NCBI GenBank assembly: GCA_037953625.1
Contig: CM075653.1
Coordinates: forward strand, 1,364,001-1,428,000
Reading direction: 5' to 3'
DNA: 64,000 bases
Origin: Crotalaria pallida
Lineage: Eukaryota; Streptophyta; Magnoliopsida; Fabales; Fabaceae
The notes beneath the pieces are model-generated. The model was not told the DNA's origin and did no database searches. It saw nothing but the letters and a program-made list of their open reading frames with translations. The position numbers were made by a program, and so were the translations under genes. Numbering within the stretch: position 1 is the first letter of the stretch; every line of letters starts with the position of its first letter. This document shows, one piece after another, positions 1-11,255 of the stretch.

Positions 1-739
1 AAATGAAAGTAGATCTTGAATAACTTACAAATTCTGTCATGTAAAACATTCAACTTTTCCCTCTGATTATTCATTGAACAAGTGAAGATGTACATAAAAT
101 CATCAACTTATTACCTTTCGAATTTCAGAAGAAAAAAAATAACAAGACAGCAAATCAGAAGTTATGAACTGATTTCTTATTTCTATCAAATCAGAACATT
201 ATACAAATGAATAGTTGGTTCTCGGATACACCTTTATCAGCTTTAAAAAGGGGCAAAAAAATTGTTTCTAAGAAGCTGCTTAAAAATTCTATCCTTTCAG
301 TTTTTATATATCTATGACTCTGTCTATAATAATGAAGTCGCTCAGCACATTAACTTTCACTAACCTGAAAAGCCTGTCACAAATGAATTGACTAGAGTAC
401 CATAATCAACCATGTACATTACAAAGTCCACCATCCCCTGATTATTATTATTATTACTGCTATTATTTTAATTTTTCTAATTTTTTTCTTAGGTGAAGTT
501 TCAAGGGAAAATAATCAAACAAAAGAACCCTAAACTAATGGCTACATGGCAATAACCCACTTCAAGCTGGTAGAGCAGTTAGCCAGATGTTCATGCAGCC
601 CACTTGTTCAGTATAGTAACTAACTAAAAATATAATTCCTTTCCTATATCGTACCAATCTAGTAGAGTGAGGGGCCAATCTAAACCATCTTATAAATGAC
701 AAATCTCCAACTTGGTCTTCAATTTTAACTTTCCCTCAA

Positions 740-1400
740 AGCCATCTTTTGTTTGTACAACAACCAAGCCCTTTTCACTAGGTGGGTCAGCTACATGTCC
801 TATTATAAATCATGTGAAACGACAAACCATTTACATCTAAATTCTTGCTGCTAGTTTTACCTATACATTTTCTTCATCTAGCAACTAGGCTACTATCCAT
901 CTGATCTACTCTTCTCACTGAGACTTCTGCAAGTCTTCTCCACACATGCCTACCTAAGTCTTCTATTGCTCAAAATTTGATCTCATACAACATTGTAGGC
1001 CTTACAAATGTGCGGTAAAATCTTCCCTCAAACTTGAGTGCTACTTTTCTATCAAATATACCACCCAACACACTCATCCATTTCATCCACCCTCATTGAA
1101 TCCTATGATGTACATCTCTGATCTCTCTATTTCCATGTTATTTTGTACAGTGAAAATAAGATGCTTGAACCTTGTGAGTTGTGGTAGTCTCCAATTTCCA
1201 CCTCTAAGCTAGTATTACTGTATTAGTGCTCCTCCTGCTAAATGTACATTTCATATACTGTCTTACTTCTACTTAAATGAAAGTCATATGCTTCCAAAGT
1301 TTGTCTCCACTTCTCTAGCTTCACAATTAATTCCTATCTCTACTCTCCCACTAGGACTATACCATTTTCAAAAAGCATGCATCATGACACTGGCTCTCGG
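740..1400 (-). mobile_element. Decayed RTE-type non-LTR retrotransposon (LINE) fragment
   Basis: Reading the minus strand across several frames gives the C-terminal part of an RTE-clade reverse transcriptase: CMLFENGIVLVGE (the usual FADD is now FENG), KLEKWRQTLEAYDFHLSRSKT, KWMSVLGGIFDRKVALKFEG, GRFYRTFVRPTMLYE, then VEKTCRSLSE..RVDQMD and finally GLGCCTNK. The order matches the thumb/C-terminal region of plant RTE elements, but stops and frameshifts occur throughout. It lies inside the long last visible intron of the fimbrin gene, in the same orientation. The 5' part of the element is missing. Nothing recognisable was found on either side of it within the intron (1-739, 1401-1686). Confidence 0.75.
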
Positions 1401-1686
1401 AAATGCTTAATAAGCACAACCAAGATCCAATGTTTTATTTGTAGTGCAATTTAAATTGGAGGAGAAAATTATCATTCCAAATCAAACACAAGGGGCTTAT
1501 ACCCACTTCTTACTTTCATGAAACTTTTCCTTTGTCCTGTTTTTATATATTTCAGTTTTCATTTGGCATTCAAATTCAAAGAGAGAAAATTATCATCCCA
1601 TAATCTAGTTAAATAAAATTAGACATTCTCTTATTCTTTGAGCAACAAGAATTCATTATAAGGCTTAAAGAAACATTGAAACTCAC

Positions 1687-4600
1687 CTAGCAATAGCTTC
1701 TTATTCCCTTGTACAATATCATTGCCAGCGACATTCACTAAGGAAAAGTTTAGGTCCTTCCCAATCTTTATAACTTGGTTGCAGTTCTCAACTTTTCGAA
1801 ATGGCATCTTTATAGGAGGCTTTGTTGCCTGCTTCCAGTTCACAGATCCAGGTGAAACCTTATCAAGAACTTCTAGTAGAACCCATCTGCAGAAGAGGAA
1901 AAAAGGAAAATCATAACCCATAAGAAAGTTTAGAAGAAAAAAGTGCAAACGGTTTCATAAGAAAAAAAAGAAGCAGATGATGAAGCAACTGAACAGTGGA
2001 AACCTTACCCATTTCTGACATCCTCAAAAACATTATTGACAAAAGTAGCAACTCCAAGACTGTTAATCCACAGTCTAAAGCATCGTTCTTCTCGAGATGT
2101 CTGTACGTCATCCGTCATCATCTCAGCAAAGGTAATTTTCTTGCTGTCAGGAGCTGTAAGGCCATTCCTACGAAAGTACAGGTTCCAGAAATTTTTGGTT
2201 AAATGGAACTCATAATCTAAACCAGCTAGAGCTAGAGATTCATTATACATACTTTTTTCTAACTTAATAACTTTCGTTAACCCTCCCTAAAGAGAATTAA
2301 CTAGAGATTCATTATGTACCAACTTCCATGTGTCATTATTAAAGTTTTTTCTCAAGGAAAATGTTGAGTTGAAAGAATAAGAAAGCACAGTCTGAATTTC
2401 CATAGTCATCATAAGATATAATGAATTTGATATCCAGTGGCCCGTGTAAGGATAATCATGACAAATAAAATACAAAAGCTAAAGCGATAATGTTAATTTC
2501 CATGATATAGGAGTCACCCCATCCTTCAATTCCCCAATAAAAAGGGGGGCAGAAAAAACCATGAAGCATACCTCAAAGTATTCTTACTGTGTCGATGTAT
2601 GATGAAACACTAGCACATTTGCAAGCTTTTAAAAGTTAAAACTAACCATACCTATGCTGGAATATTTGAGCAACAAATGCAAGATTAAGATTAGGAGACC
2701 CCTCCACGATGTCCTTTGGAGTGAGGTATCTCTTGCAATCTAATTTCTCTGCCTGCTCGAGAACCATGTTTGCTCTTTCTGTAGGATCACTTGTGGCCAA
2801 AGCAGTTGGGCCTGCGTGTTCGGGAGCAAGAGCATTAAGCAAATAAGCATAAGCCTCTCCATCCTGCAAACAGAAGACAATGTCAAATATAATAGACTCT
2901 TAATGCAACTTAGACCCTATTTTAATCCGCTCATTTGGATATCAAGACATCTTTCATGTGTCTTTCAGCAATTAAAATGGTGTAGGACAACATAGTGAAT
3001 CCTTTCCTTGAAAACTTTATATGGTTATCAAGGTCTACAGAACATAACAAGAAGGTCCATGATTCACACGTTTGAAGTATGGCATCAAAACATAGGTAAT
3101 TGTGGATCAAGACAAAAAGGGTTAATAAGGAATATCAGCACAATATGTTGTCTACCTAATGCATTTTTCAGTCACAACGTGTAGGATCTAGACAAAATTA
3201 TCTAATTATGTTGGAGCAAGTCCACATAAAAAAAATAGTTAGAAATTCCCGCACCTTAATGTCAGTAGAGAAGTTTGTAACTTGTTTCTCATATCCAGCT
3301 TTCTTCAAGTGAAAATTCATCCATTTCAATAAAACCTTTTCCGGTGCTAAACTGATAAGCTCCTCCACATCCTGCCAGTATGTTACAATTTAATAAAGAG
3401 GTTCACTTCAATTGTACCTATGACGCATGAAAAGGAAAGAAAACCTTGGCAATTGTAAATTACAATAAAAAAGAACAATATTATCCAACATATCACCTTG
3501 TCATCTTCCACCAATTCCACAAGTTGAGGAGTTTTCTTCAGATTGAGATCAGCTAACAGTTGAATCTAATGTCGCCACCATAATGAAAAGGCAAACACAA
3601 AAGACAACATAAGCACCATTAAATTTTTCAATTGCCAAACTGTAATGAATAAATAATTAAACTCATAATGGTGTCAAACTGTAAATCCCCTCCTCTGAAC
3701 TCCCTACTACACAAATTAAATGGGGCAAGGTTTAAGAAGTCTACCTTGATTATTTGAGAAATCAGACCAAGTACCAGATGTGGCTGCAAGACCAAATAGG
3801 GAAATTTATAATAAAGAATAAATAGTCAGTCTTTATTTAAAATAGGAGAAACGAAGATCGAAAGAAGGAGAGAAGAGGGACATAGAGAAGATTGAACCTA
3901 CTCTTGCTTCAACTAAATCCTGAGTACCGATATTAACCACTGTGCACCCAATGGCCTTTGCGGAATTGAGGCCAAGGGTGTGGTTCTCATTTCTCTCCCA
4001 TGGATTAAGAACCCGTTTCGTGTTAATAGCTCGCTCATCTATGGTCCCAGGAACAGCAACATTAATAAGCTTGCTACAACAGTTAAAAAAAAGGTTTAAT
4101 AATCTATTTCTAGAAGAAAAAGAATTGAGCTGAGGTTGGGTCCTGAACATCTACCATAGAAGGACTCCATCTTTTGCAAGATCAAACAAGTCATTTGTTG
4201 ATGGATCAATGGGAAGAAACTGCTTCATGAATTTATCCTCTGCCAAATAGCTGTTAATATGGGCGACATAAGAAGATTTCTCAGATTCATTAATAGCATG
4301 ATGAACAGTAGTTGTAGCTGCCTTCAAAAATGAAGAAGTTCTTCTGTAACCACCACCTTTTGCCGCTGCTCGGCCTTGCAAATGTAAATGTGCCTGCCAA
4401 TCAATGTCACCGAATAAGCAGGCAGCATTGGTCCAATACAAATGTAACGCATACAAGGCAATTGGAAAAAATCTTAGATATACCCCCGCATATGCATTCA
4501 CAAACAAAATCACACTTTAATGTTGGGACCATACATTGCAAGAGGCATAAGTGTACTACTCTATATACATTTATGTTCGTTAGTGCTATAAACTTCAAAA

Positions 4601-5115
4601 GGCAAAAAACATCATATTAATATTATTTTTTTAAAAAAAATGCAGGAAACGAAATGTACAAACCGAAAACATCAGCCATAATATTATGAGAAAATAAAAT
4701 AAAAATATGGGAAAAGGCTGACTGACCCTAAGGAAGGACTCAAAATCAATATCTTCATCCATGTTCTGATATGTCTCAAACAAGATATCTTTGATCTCAG
4801 CCTCCTCAAAGACTTCAATGAAAGTCCTTAATTTCTTAAAAATGGGAGGCAGATCTCCCACAGTGACACGCCCTGATTGAGTCCTTGCAGATACATACTA
4901 GAAAAAACAACAACAAATCCAAATATCAAATTTTTATTATCAATCAATTTAATTATCATTAGATTAAAGATGCATGGCGAAGAAGAAAAGTAAGGAATGA
5001 GAGTAAAATGAGAAAGCATAATAGTTACTTTGGATTTGAGAGTACGAAGTTCGACTTGGGTGAATTGGGTCTGGAGATGTTGATCAGAAACGATGACACC
5101 CACGAAACCAGACAT
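1687..5115 (-). CDS. Fimbrin/plastin-like actin-bundling protein, 3' end beyond the window
   Basis: Plant fimbrin, a cytosolic protein that cross-links actin filaments. Ten coding exons on the minus strand join in frame with GT..AG introns: 5029-5115, 4727-4897, 4155-4393, 3902-4073, 3745-3783, 3497-3565, 3255-3371, 2652-2863, 2009-2167, 1687-1886, about 488 codons. The start MSGFVGVIVSDQ matches the usual plant fimbrin N terminus. Order: degenerate EF-hand-like region (about 1-90), calponin-homology domain 1 (about 120-240, containing FDLAKDGVLLCKLIN), CH2 (about 265-370, with DVEELISLAPEKVLLKWMN), CH3 (about 390 onward, with RCFRLWINSLG). The last visible exon ends in phase 1 at KLLL with a GTGAGT donor. 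The remaining roughly 170-200 residues (rest of CH3, CH4) are not in 1-1686, so the gene runs off the left edge through an intron longer than 1.6 kb. No frameshift or stop was seen. Family is certain; the paralogue is not determined. Confidence 0.95.
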
Positions 5116-5557
5116 TGTGTTGCTTCCTTCTTTCCTTGGTTGGTTAGTTGGGGAAAAATATCAAACAGTTGGTGGGGAAGAAGAAGACTGAGAGACAAAC
5201 AATTGTGATACAAACACAAACACAATAACAATTGGGTTGGGAGTAATCAAAAGCAATCACAATTGATTTGATAGAATTAAAAAGGGAATTAAATAAATAA
5301 AAGGAATGATTTTAAAAAAGGGAATTAAATGAAATGAAAGAAAAGGGAGAGAAGACGTAACTTACCTTGAAATGGGTTGGGGGGAAGAGAAAGAGAAAGA
5401 GAAAGAAGGAACTCAGAAGAAGAAAAGGAAGGGGGGGAGGAGATTGAAGAAAGGAAAAGTGTGAATGCGAATGGTGAATTGTAGAGAGTGTTTGGTTTTT
5501 GTCGCAAAAAACGTGTTGCCCCGCGAAGACCAAGCAAATGAGTAGTAATTAATACTC
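5116..5557 (-). promoter_or_regulatory. Fimbrin 5'UTR with a probable leader intron
   Basis: Upstream of the fimbrin ATG the minus strand shows a good acceptor (CTCTCAG before 5187) and a donor AAG|GTAAGT at 5365/5366, so 5188-5365 is probably a 5'UTR intron. The first untranslated exon, from 5366 upward, is a CT-rich leader (TTTCTCTTTCTCTTTCTC style) typical of plant housekeeping genes. No clear TATA box was found before the MITE that begins at 5558, so the core promoter is either TATA-less or shared with that element. Confidence 0.6.
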
Positions 5558-6053
5558 GGCAAAACTACTAGATTGGTCCTGGAAGTTATTTTTTGGTTGC
5601 GATTTCGTCCCTTAACTTTTTTTCGTTTCAAATAAATCTCTAAGTTTGTAACTTGTTTCAAATAAATCCTTCCATCCAATTTTGTCTTAACACCGTTAAT
5701 GGGAGCCTCCTATGTGGAAACCATTGGTCTTACGTGGCTAAAACTCAACGTTACACCCCCAAAATGATGTCATATGAGGCCAAAAGAGAAAACCAAAACA
5801 GTTAGGGATGACCCAATAAGCTTCTATTTTGATCTCATACGACATCATTTTGGGTTGTAACGTTGATTTTTAGCCTTGTAAGATCATTGGTTGTCACATA
5901 GGAGGCTCCCATTAACGATGTTAAAACATAATTGAACGGAAGGATTTATTTGAAACAAGTTACAAACTTCTAGATTTATTTGAAACGAAAAAAAGTTAAG
6001 GGACGAAATCGCAACCAAAAAATAACTTACAGGACCAATCTAATAGTTTTGCC
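5558..6053. mobile_element. Mutator-like fold-back MITE with 9-bp target duplication
   Basis: A 496-bp element beginning GGCAAAACTA and ending with its complement TAGTTTTGCC. The two arms, each about 210 bp, pair almost completely around a short AT-rich centre near 5770-5840. It is flanked on both sides by TTAATACTC (5549-5557 and 6054-6062), a perfect 9-bp duplication, the size made by Mutator-like transposases. It has no coding capacity, so it is non-autonomous. It sits directly upstream of the fimbrin leader. Confidence 0.85.
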
Positions 6054-6200
6054 TTAATACTCCATTTACTCTTATTACCACACAACATACTATCAATATC
6101 AATATTCTCTCTCTCAATTACTAATTAATACTTCATCCCTCATTATTTACTCATTTTATTTTATTTTATTTTAGAAACTCAATATTTATTTACTTATTTA

Positions 6201-6470
6201 CTCCATCCGTTCCTAAATATAACACCACACTCTCTTAAGAGATTTTACGTTCATTAAAAAAGTGGAATAATTTAGTTTATTATATTGCAAATATGAACTT
6301 TTGATATGTATTTTCAAAATTACCCCTATCAATATTATTGGGAATCTAAAAAAATGTTAAATAAATAGGGGTGTTGGTAGAAAAAAGTAATTAATGATCA
6401 TTGAAAATTGGTAAAGAGTCTTATAAAAATAAAAGTGTCAATAGGGCCTTATAATTAGGGACGGAGGGAG
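6201..6470. mobile_element. Stowaway-like MITE
   Basis: Starts CTCCATCCGTTCC and ends GGGACGGAGGGAG, with TA on both sides, giving a 270-bp element with the consensus Stowaway (Tc1/mariner) termini. Non-coding. Confidence 0.8.
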
Positions 6471-6471
6471 T

Positions 6472-6990
6472 ATGTTTTTAGTTTTTAAAAGTTGAAGAAT
6501 GTTTTGGTTTTGATCCTGAAAGTTTTTATTTGACATTTACTTATCCTTAATTTTAATTGTTATGAAAAGTTGGTTTTAATGCATGTCGTTAGGAAAATTT
6601 CGTTAACTGTTGATATGGCTAATAAAACACTACATTAACATACACGTGTGCAAGCATTGCGTGTCATCGGCGGATGACATGGATGATCCGGATCTGCAAG
6701 AGCAAACGGCCAAAGCCCTACCCAAATATGTTTGTGGATTGAGCTTTGGCCCTTTTAATCCTACGAGTCCAAATCATCACATCATCCAATCAGTGGCATG
6801 CAATACTTGCACAAGTATATGTTAATGTGGCGTTCCGTTAGTCACATCAACAATTAACGAATTTTTCCTAACGACATGGACTAAAACTAAATTTTCAAAA
6901 TAATTATGGATGAATTAAGGTAAAAAAAAACTTCTAAAACCAAAACCAAAACACCTCCAACTTTCAAGGACTAAAAATATAAATGAGTTA
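6472..6990. repeat. Long inverted-repeat (fold-back) element
   Basis: Left arm (TTTTTAG, then TTTTGGTTTTGATCC and a segment around ATGTCGTTAGGAAAATT) is repeated in inverse at 6840-6990 (CCTAACGACATGG, then AACCAAAACACC and CTAAAAA). The centre has a short GC-richer segment at 6640-6800. Boundaries are approximate and no clear target duplication was seen. It abuts the preceding Stowaway element. Confidence 0.6.
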
Positions 6991-7098
6991 TACTTATTTA
7001 TATTTTTTTTTCAAGTACACCTTAATTATTACATTATTTTTTCACCGGTCACTACTCATTTTTTCATCTCTCTTCACTAGGATTGTGTTAAGGAGTAT

Positions 7099-7446
7099 CC
7101 CAATAGAACTCTTCAAGGAATACCAAATAAAATAACTTATTATTGAAAAATCAAGTTCAACAATTTTTTTTGTCGAAGCTAGATGGTGTCTGGGCTTCAC
7201 ATTTTTTGCGGCTCAACTAATCCACCCCGGATCCACGAACTGTGCGAGTCTTTGACTCAATGGCATGGATCCTCCCCAGGAATTGTTGTCTCACTAATAC
7301 TCGAGCCTTTGACCATGAAGTCCCTAAGCACCCATTCAATTTCCACTAGGGCAATCCACTTGGGTTATACGAGTGTCCTAATGGTACTTTTCAAGGAATA
7401 CAAATAAAACAACTTATTATTGAAAAATCAAAGCTCAACAATTTTT
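7099..7446 (-). repeat. Direct 60-bp repeats enclosing a SINE-like sequence
   Basis: About 60 bp around TTCAAGGAATACCAAATAAA occurs at 7112-7165 and again, about 83% alike, at 7390-7447. Between them, read on the minus strand, is a segment with a tRNA-like A-box look (TTGCCCTAGTGGAA), a B-box look (GGTCAAAGGCTCGAGT) and a short A-run at the end. A SINE inserted between duplicated flanks would fit, but the direct repeats are longer than normal SINE target duplications. A chance ORF across it has no recognised homology. Confidence 0.4.
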
Positions 7447-8150
7447 AATATACAAAACACTTTATTTCTTATACAAAATTATCTCTTTTACCTCCTTAAA
7501 AAATATCTAAAAACATTGATAATTCTAAAAACACTTTTTAACATTCATATACTCTTATACCATTTCCCATCCTTTATCCTACATCCAATTACACCCTATT
7601 AACCACATTCACCCACAAAAGTACAACAGCCCACTCCTATTTTGCCTCAACATATTGTGTGTCTTCCATAAGATCATTTGGTTTAGCTTATACTAATTGA
7701 TTAAATTTTTTTTATAGGCAAAGTTTTAATATTAAAAAATAAATAAAAGTTTTGCAAGATTGAACTCAATTATCTATATTTTATGTTCCATAATTTTATT
7801 ACCTAAGGTAATCAATTGACTTATTTGATTAAAAAAAATTCGATTGGTTTATGTTTGGTAAATAAGCTTATTTAATAAACTCGAATTTGATAAGCTATGA
7901 GCTTATTTCATTGTATACGTATTATGTAGTTGATCATTTAATTTTATCTAACAGTTTTGATTCAATCAACTAGTTTATAAACTTTTAGATTTTTTCTTTT
8001 ATCTTATAAATTAGTTGTGGCAAAACAAAAACTTGTATGCATTTTTGTATGATATTTTTTTTCCCTCATGAATTATTAGTTTATGAGATACTTGGTATCT
8101 AAAGAGTGTCGTTGAGCCCTGGCCAATTCATCAAGCGGAGAAGATTTAAG
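7447..8150. other. AT-rich intergenic DNA
   Basis: No gene, repeat boundary or RNA gene was recognised. Short ORFs here are low-complexity. Confidence 0.5.
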
Positions 8151-8151
8151 G

Positions 8152-8413
8152 CATGTTTGGTTCCGCGTTGCAGAATCAATTCCGGCCTCAAAATCACGTT
8201 AGAACAAAAACAACTATTAGTGCATGTTTGGTTCTGCGGTGAGTTAGTTCAAAATCAATTCTAGAATGCCAACGCTACTAATAGTTGCTTATGTTCCAAC
8301 GTGATTTTGGGACTGGAATTGATTTTCCAATGGAAAACCAAACATGCTATTACTAGCTTTGACATTCTAGAATTGATTCTGGATTAACTCACCGCAAAAT
8401 CAAACATACACTT
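8152..8413. repeat. Nested fold-back MITE
   Basis: GCATGTTTGGTTCTGCGGTGA at 8222 pairs with TCACCGCAAAATCAAACAT ending near 8406, and the flanking GCATGTTTGGTTCCGCG at 8153 pairs with an internal CCAAACATGC near 8348. Two related inverted-repeat units are therefore interleaved, probably a fold-back MITE inserted in, or rearranged with, a relative. The TGTTTGGTT termini are common in plant MITEs. Superfamily not assigned. Confidence 0.55.
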
Positions 8414-9029
8414 ACTTTGGAACAAGGTTACAATTTTATCAATTTACTATGCTTAGCAAAACATGTCACCCAAAGTGCCCGATAAATGGACTTACCCCAC
8501 CCTCAAAACTCTATACATTTTTTGGTTTTAATTATTTGAGATCAAAATATTTAAAAAAAAAAAAATACTTCTCATTTCCTTAGTTTCAATATGTTATTGC
8601 CTCACGAGTTAACCTGATTTTGCTGATGAAGTGTCATCTGGTAAGAAAAATTACTTGGACAAGGTGGATGCAAACCAAAAAAAAATCACAATGCTCTTAT
8701 CCTTTCTGCACATTTCTTTTTCTTGTTTTCTTTTGTTGTCCTTAAGCTTCTTTCGTTTTTTCCTCTTGTTTATCTCTAAAGTTATATTCTTCGCATATTT
8801 CCTTTTGTTTTTTTTGGTACCTGACCGGCCAAATGAAAATGAAATCCAGCACTGTATTTTTTGTTTTTTATTTTTTATTTTTGTCAAATGAGCAAATATT
8901 ATAAAGAGGGGTATTATTACTTTTTCGTTTGGAAAATGAAAGAGTTTTCTTATTCCTCGACCTCCCTAGAATCTCCTCCAAAGCCCATGGGCCTTACAAG
9001 GTGGGTCTAAGTTTTAACAAAAAAATATG
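8414..9029. other. Intergenic DNA without recognised gene
   Basis: AT-rich with T-runs. The ORFs at 8631-8891, on both strands, are low-complexity F/L/S or K strings and are not supported as genes. Confidence 0.5.
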
Positions 9030-10063
9030 GGGTTTTTATTTTGCCACCCCAAGGTCTATGGATGCCACCCCATATGTATAAAATATACCTATTATGTCTT
9101 TTAAAAAAAACAACTTTTAATACGGGTCGTAAGAGGTACATACGACCTGAAGGTCGTAGCACTCCCTTACGACATTTTAAAAACCTAAGTTTTAACACGA
9201 GTCGTAAACGGGTGTTACGACCTAAGTTTTTTCACAAGAATAAGTGTTACGACTACAACGTCGTAATAGTCACATACGACATTGTTATACTTCTTTTTTT
9301 TCCACAAGTCGTAATGGTGGCATACGACTACCACTACTAGGGGGACTTTCTTTGATGATGGGATTATCAGCAGAAGCTAACTTGGTCGCTAATTCCATAA
9401 TCTTTGTTGCCTTCTCAGGTGGAAAAGCATCAAACAAGTGCGTGTGAGGAGGAGGATGTCATATGATAGAATATAATTGTACAATAGAAGGGGGGAAAGC
9501 ATCATATGATTGAATCTCGAAATAAGAAACCAGTTGACCTTGTAATCGAAGTTGACCATCCCATGAGACATATGTGGCTCACTCGTAAGCTGTACAAGCA
9601 GATAAAAACATAAAACGTTATGGAGAGTTAAAACGACAAGGAAAGCAAACGGCAAACAAGCATATGAGAATATGGCAAGCAGTAAGGAGATATCATAAAC
9701 CAAATACTAAATAGACCGGTTGGGAATGGTGCAGGAGGAAGAATGTGCGTGTGATTTTGTTGCTGGTGGAGGAGAAAGTCGTATGCCACCATTACGACTT
9801 GTGAAAAAAAAAGAAGTACAACAATGTCGTATGTGACTATTACGACTTTGTAGCCGTAACACTTATTTACGACTTGTGAAAAAACTTAGGTCGTAACACC
9901 CGTTTACGACTCGTGTTAAAACTTAGTTTTTTAAAATGTCGTAAGGTCGTATGTACCTCTTACGACCCGTATTAAAAGTTGTTTTTTTTTAAAGAATATA
10001 ATAGGTATATTTTATACATATGGGGTGGCATCCATAGACCTTGGGGTGGCAAAATAAAAACCC
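9030..10063. mobile_element. Non-autonomous DNA transposon with ~300-bp TIRs
   Basis: Element of 1034 bp whose ends GGGTTTTTATTTTGCCACC and its complement are followed inward by about 300 bp of nearly perfect inverted repeat (9030-9335 against 9776-10063). AAAATATG flanks both ends (9022-9029 and 10064-10071), an 8-bp duplication that could be read as 9 bp with one mismatch. Long TIRs suggest a Mutator-like element; 8 bp alone would suggest hAT. Each arm carries about eleven GTCGTA or TACGAC hexamers in alternating orientation, which look like clustered transposase sites. The 440-bp centre differs from the arms. Confidence 0.8.
9343..9451 (-). pseudogene. Possible captured exon fragment inside the 9030-10063 transposon
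   Basis: On the minus strand the element's core has an open stretch of about 38 codons with normal-looking composition, including FDAFPPEKATKIMELATK followed by LASADNPIIK. A second, shorter exon-like piece lies at about 9521-9590, with CTTGTACAG before it and a GT after ATTACAAG. This resembles a Pack-MULE that captured part of an intron-containing gene. I do not recognise the source gene. Confidence 0.35.
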
Positions 10064-10321
10064 AAAATATGAGGTGAAAATTTTAATAGAGTTTTAATTT
10101 TTTACTTCATAATCGAATTTTTTACTCCCATTTTTTTTTTGAAAAAATTTAAAATATTCTTAGAGTTTAATAGTGTCTAACTTCGAGGTATCAGAAGTAA
10201 AAAAAATACACATGTGACGTACTTATGTCATAAATATGTTTCGACTCACCAATATCGAAATGCAAATGTCGGAAGTGCAATAGTATATAACCGTAAAGAT
10301 GTACTTGTCATCAAAAAGTTA

Positions 10322-10597
10322 CTCCCTCCGTTCCTATTTATATGACACATTCTAGAAGAATTCTTTGTTCCTATTTATAACTCACTTTGCATTTTCTAGG
10401 AAGCATTTATTGCTATTTTCTCTTATTTGCCCTTATCCATTAATGTGAAATAATGCATCATCATGAAATTCTTAAGACAAGATAAGAGGGTAAGATTGTA
10501 ATGTTAAAGTATTTTTTTAAAGTTTCAAGAAACTTAAATACATTCCTTGGTCCGTGTGATATGGATAAGTATGCCCTATAAATAGGAACAGAGGGAG
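10322..10597. mobile_element. Stowaway-like MITE, family shared with 32791 and 46588
   Basis: 276 bp, CTCCCTCCGTTCC to GAGGGAG between TA dinucleotides. Its interior (ACATTCTAGAA near the start, CCCTATAAATAGGAACAG near the end) is close to the elements at 46588-46861 and 32791-33086. A 13-bp sequence ATGTACTTGTCAT lies just outside both ends (10299-10311 and 10600-10612). It abuts the 3' side of a CCCH zinc-finger fragment. Confidence 0.8.
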
Positions 10598-10611
10598 TAA
10601 TGTACTTGTCA

Positions 10612-10860
10612 TGTGAGGATGGAGAAATAGCAGCCATAACCATTAACCTTTGATTTTGTGCAGCCTTGAGCTTGATAAACTCCTCATGCTGCTCCAACCC
10701 CTCTAACCTACTGCTTGGAGAACAAGCAACAACACCAATTGAATCAGTTACATCATTATGCAAAAACTTGCAACCCTTCCCATTCTTGCAACACCCTTTG
10801 CTGAAGTAAAGGCATGGTTTAAACCTAATTTCTTTTTCTTCAGATAGAATTATAGAAAGC
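10612..10860 (-). pseudogene. CCCH zinc-finger protein gene fragment
   Basis: The minus strand encodes FKPCLYFSKGCCKNGKGCKF ending in LH, a C-x7-C-x5-C-x3-H zinc finger of the plant CCCH RNA-binding family. It is followed by LEGLEQHEEFIKLKAAQNQRL and SPSSHDKYI, the segments that normally follow the finger in these proteins. The piece is about 80 codons; the family's proteins are several hundred residues. The upstream RNA-associated region and the downstream C terminus are absent. The open frame then runs into the adjoining MITE, which supplies the rest of the ORF. It is a truncated remnant, probably non-functional. Confidence 0.75.
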
Positions 10861-11255
10861 ACACGTCACCGGTTGAGTAGGTCCTCTTGTGGCACTTTCG
10901 ACACCGGTATTGAATCGGAATATATTCCTGACATGAGTGTGTTGAAAGTATATTTTTTTTGTTTCCGATATCCCGAAATCGGAAACTATTTAATATCGCA
11001 AGTATTCTAGTTTTTTTCACGAAAAAAAATAAGGGTAAAAAATTCAGTTATGGTATCAAAAATTAAAACTTTTGATATTTGGCACAAAATTGAAAAGTGA
11101 ATAGTAAAATGTAGCGGAGTCACGCGATAAACTTGGTTGTATTAAACTCGGAGGTGAACCATAATAGTGGTTGCTCTCACTGAGTTGCGTGAACATGATG
11201 AGTCTAGATGATTCTGTTTCAATAGCATTTCCATTTGGTTGTGGTCCCCACACAC
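10861..11255. other. Intergenic DNA without recognised gene
   Basis: The minus strand has a 67-codon ORF at 11056-11259 with ordinary composition but no recognisable motif. It could be another gene remnant; I cannot support it as a gene. Confidence 0.4.

Noticed and set aside
8631..8891. 86-codon plus-strand ORF and its minus-strand partner
   Set aside because: Both are low-complexity (F/L/S against K/R/N) from a T-rich tract; no domain and no promoter context.
9389..9703. 104-codon minus-strand ORF inside the 9030 element
   Set aside because: The reading frame runs through what looks like intron sequence; the better candidate codons are in another frame at 9343-9451.
10461..10862. Intact 133-codon CCCH protein
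   Set aside because: Only residues from the zinc finger to SHDKYI are gene-like; the C-terminal third is MITE sequence, also found translated in the 46588 element.
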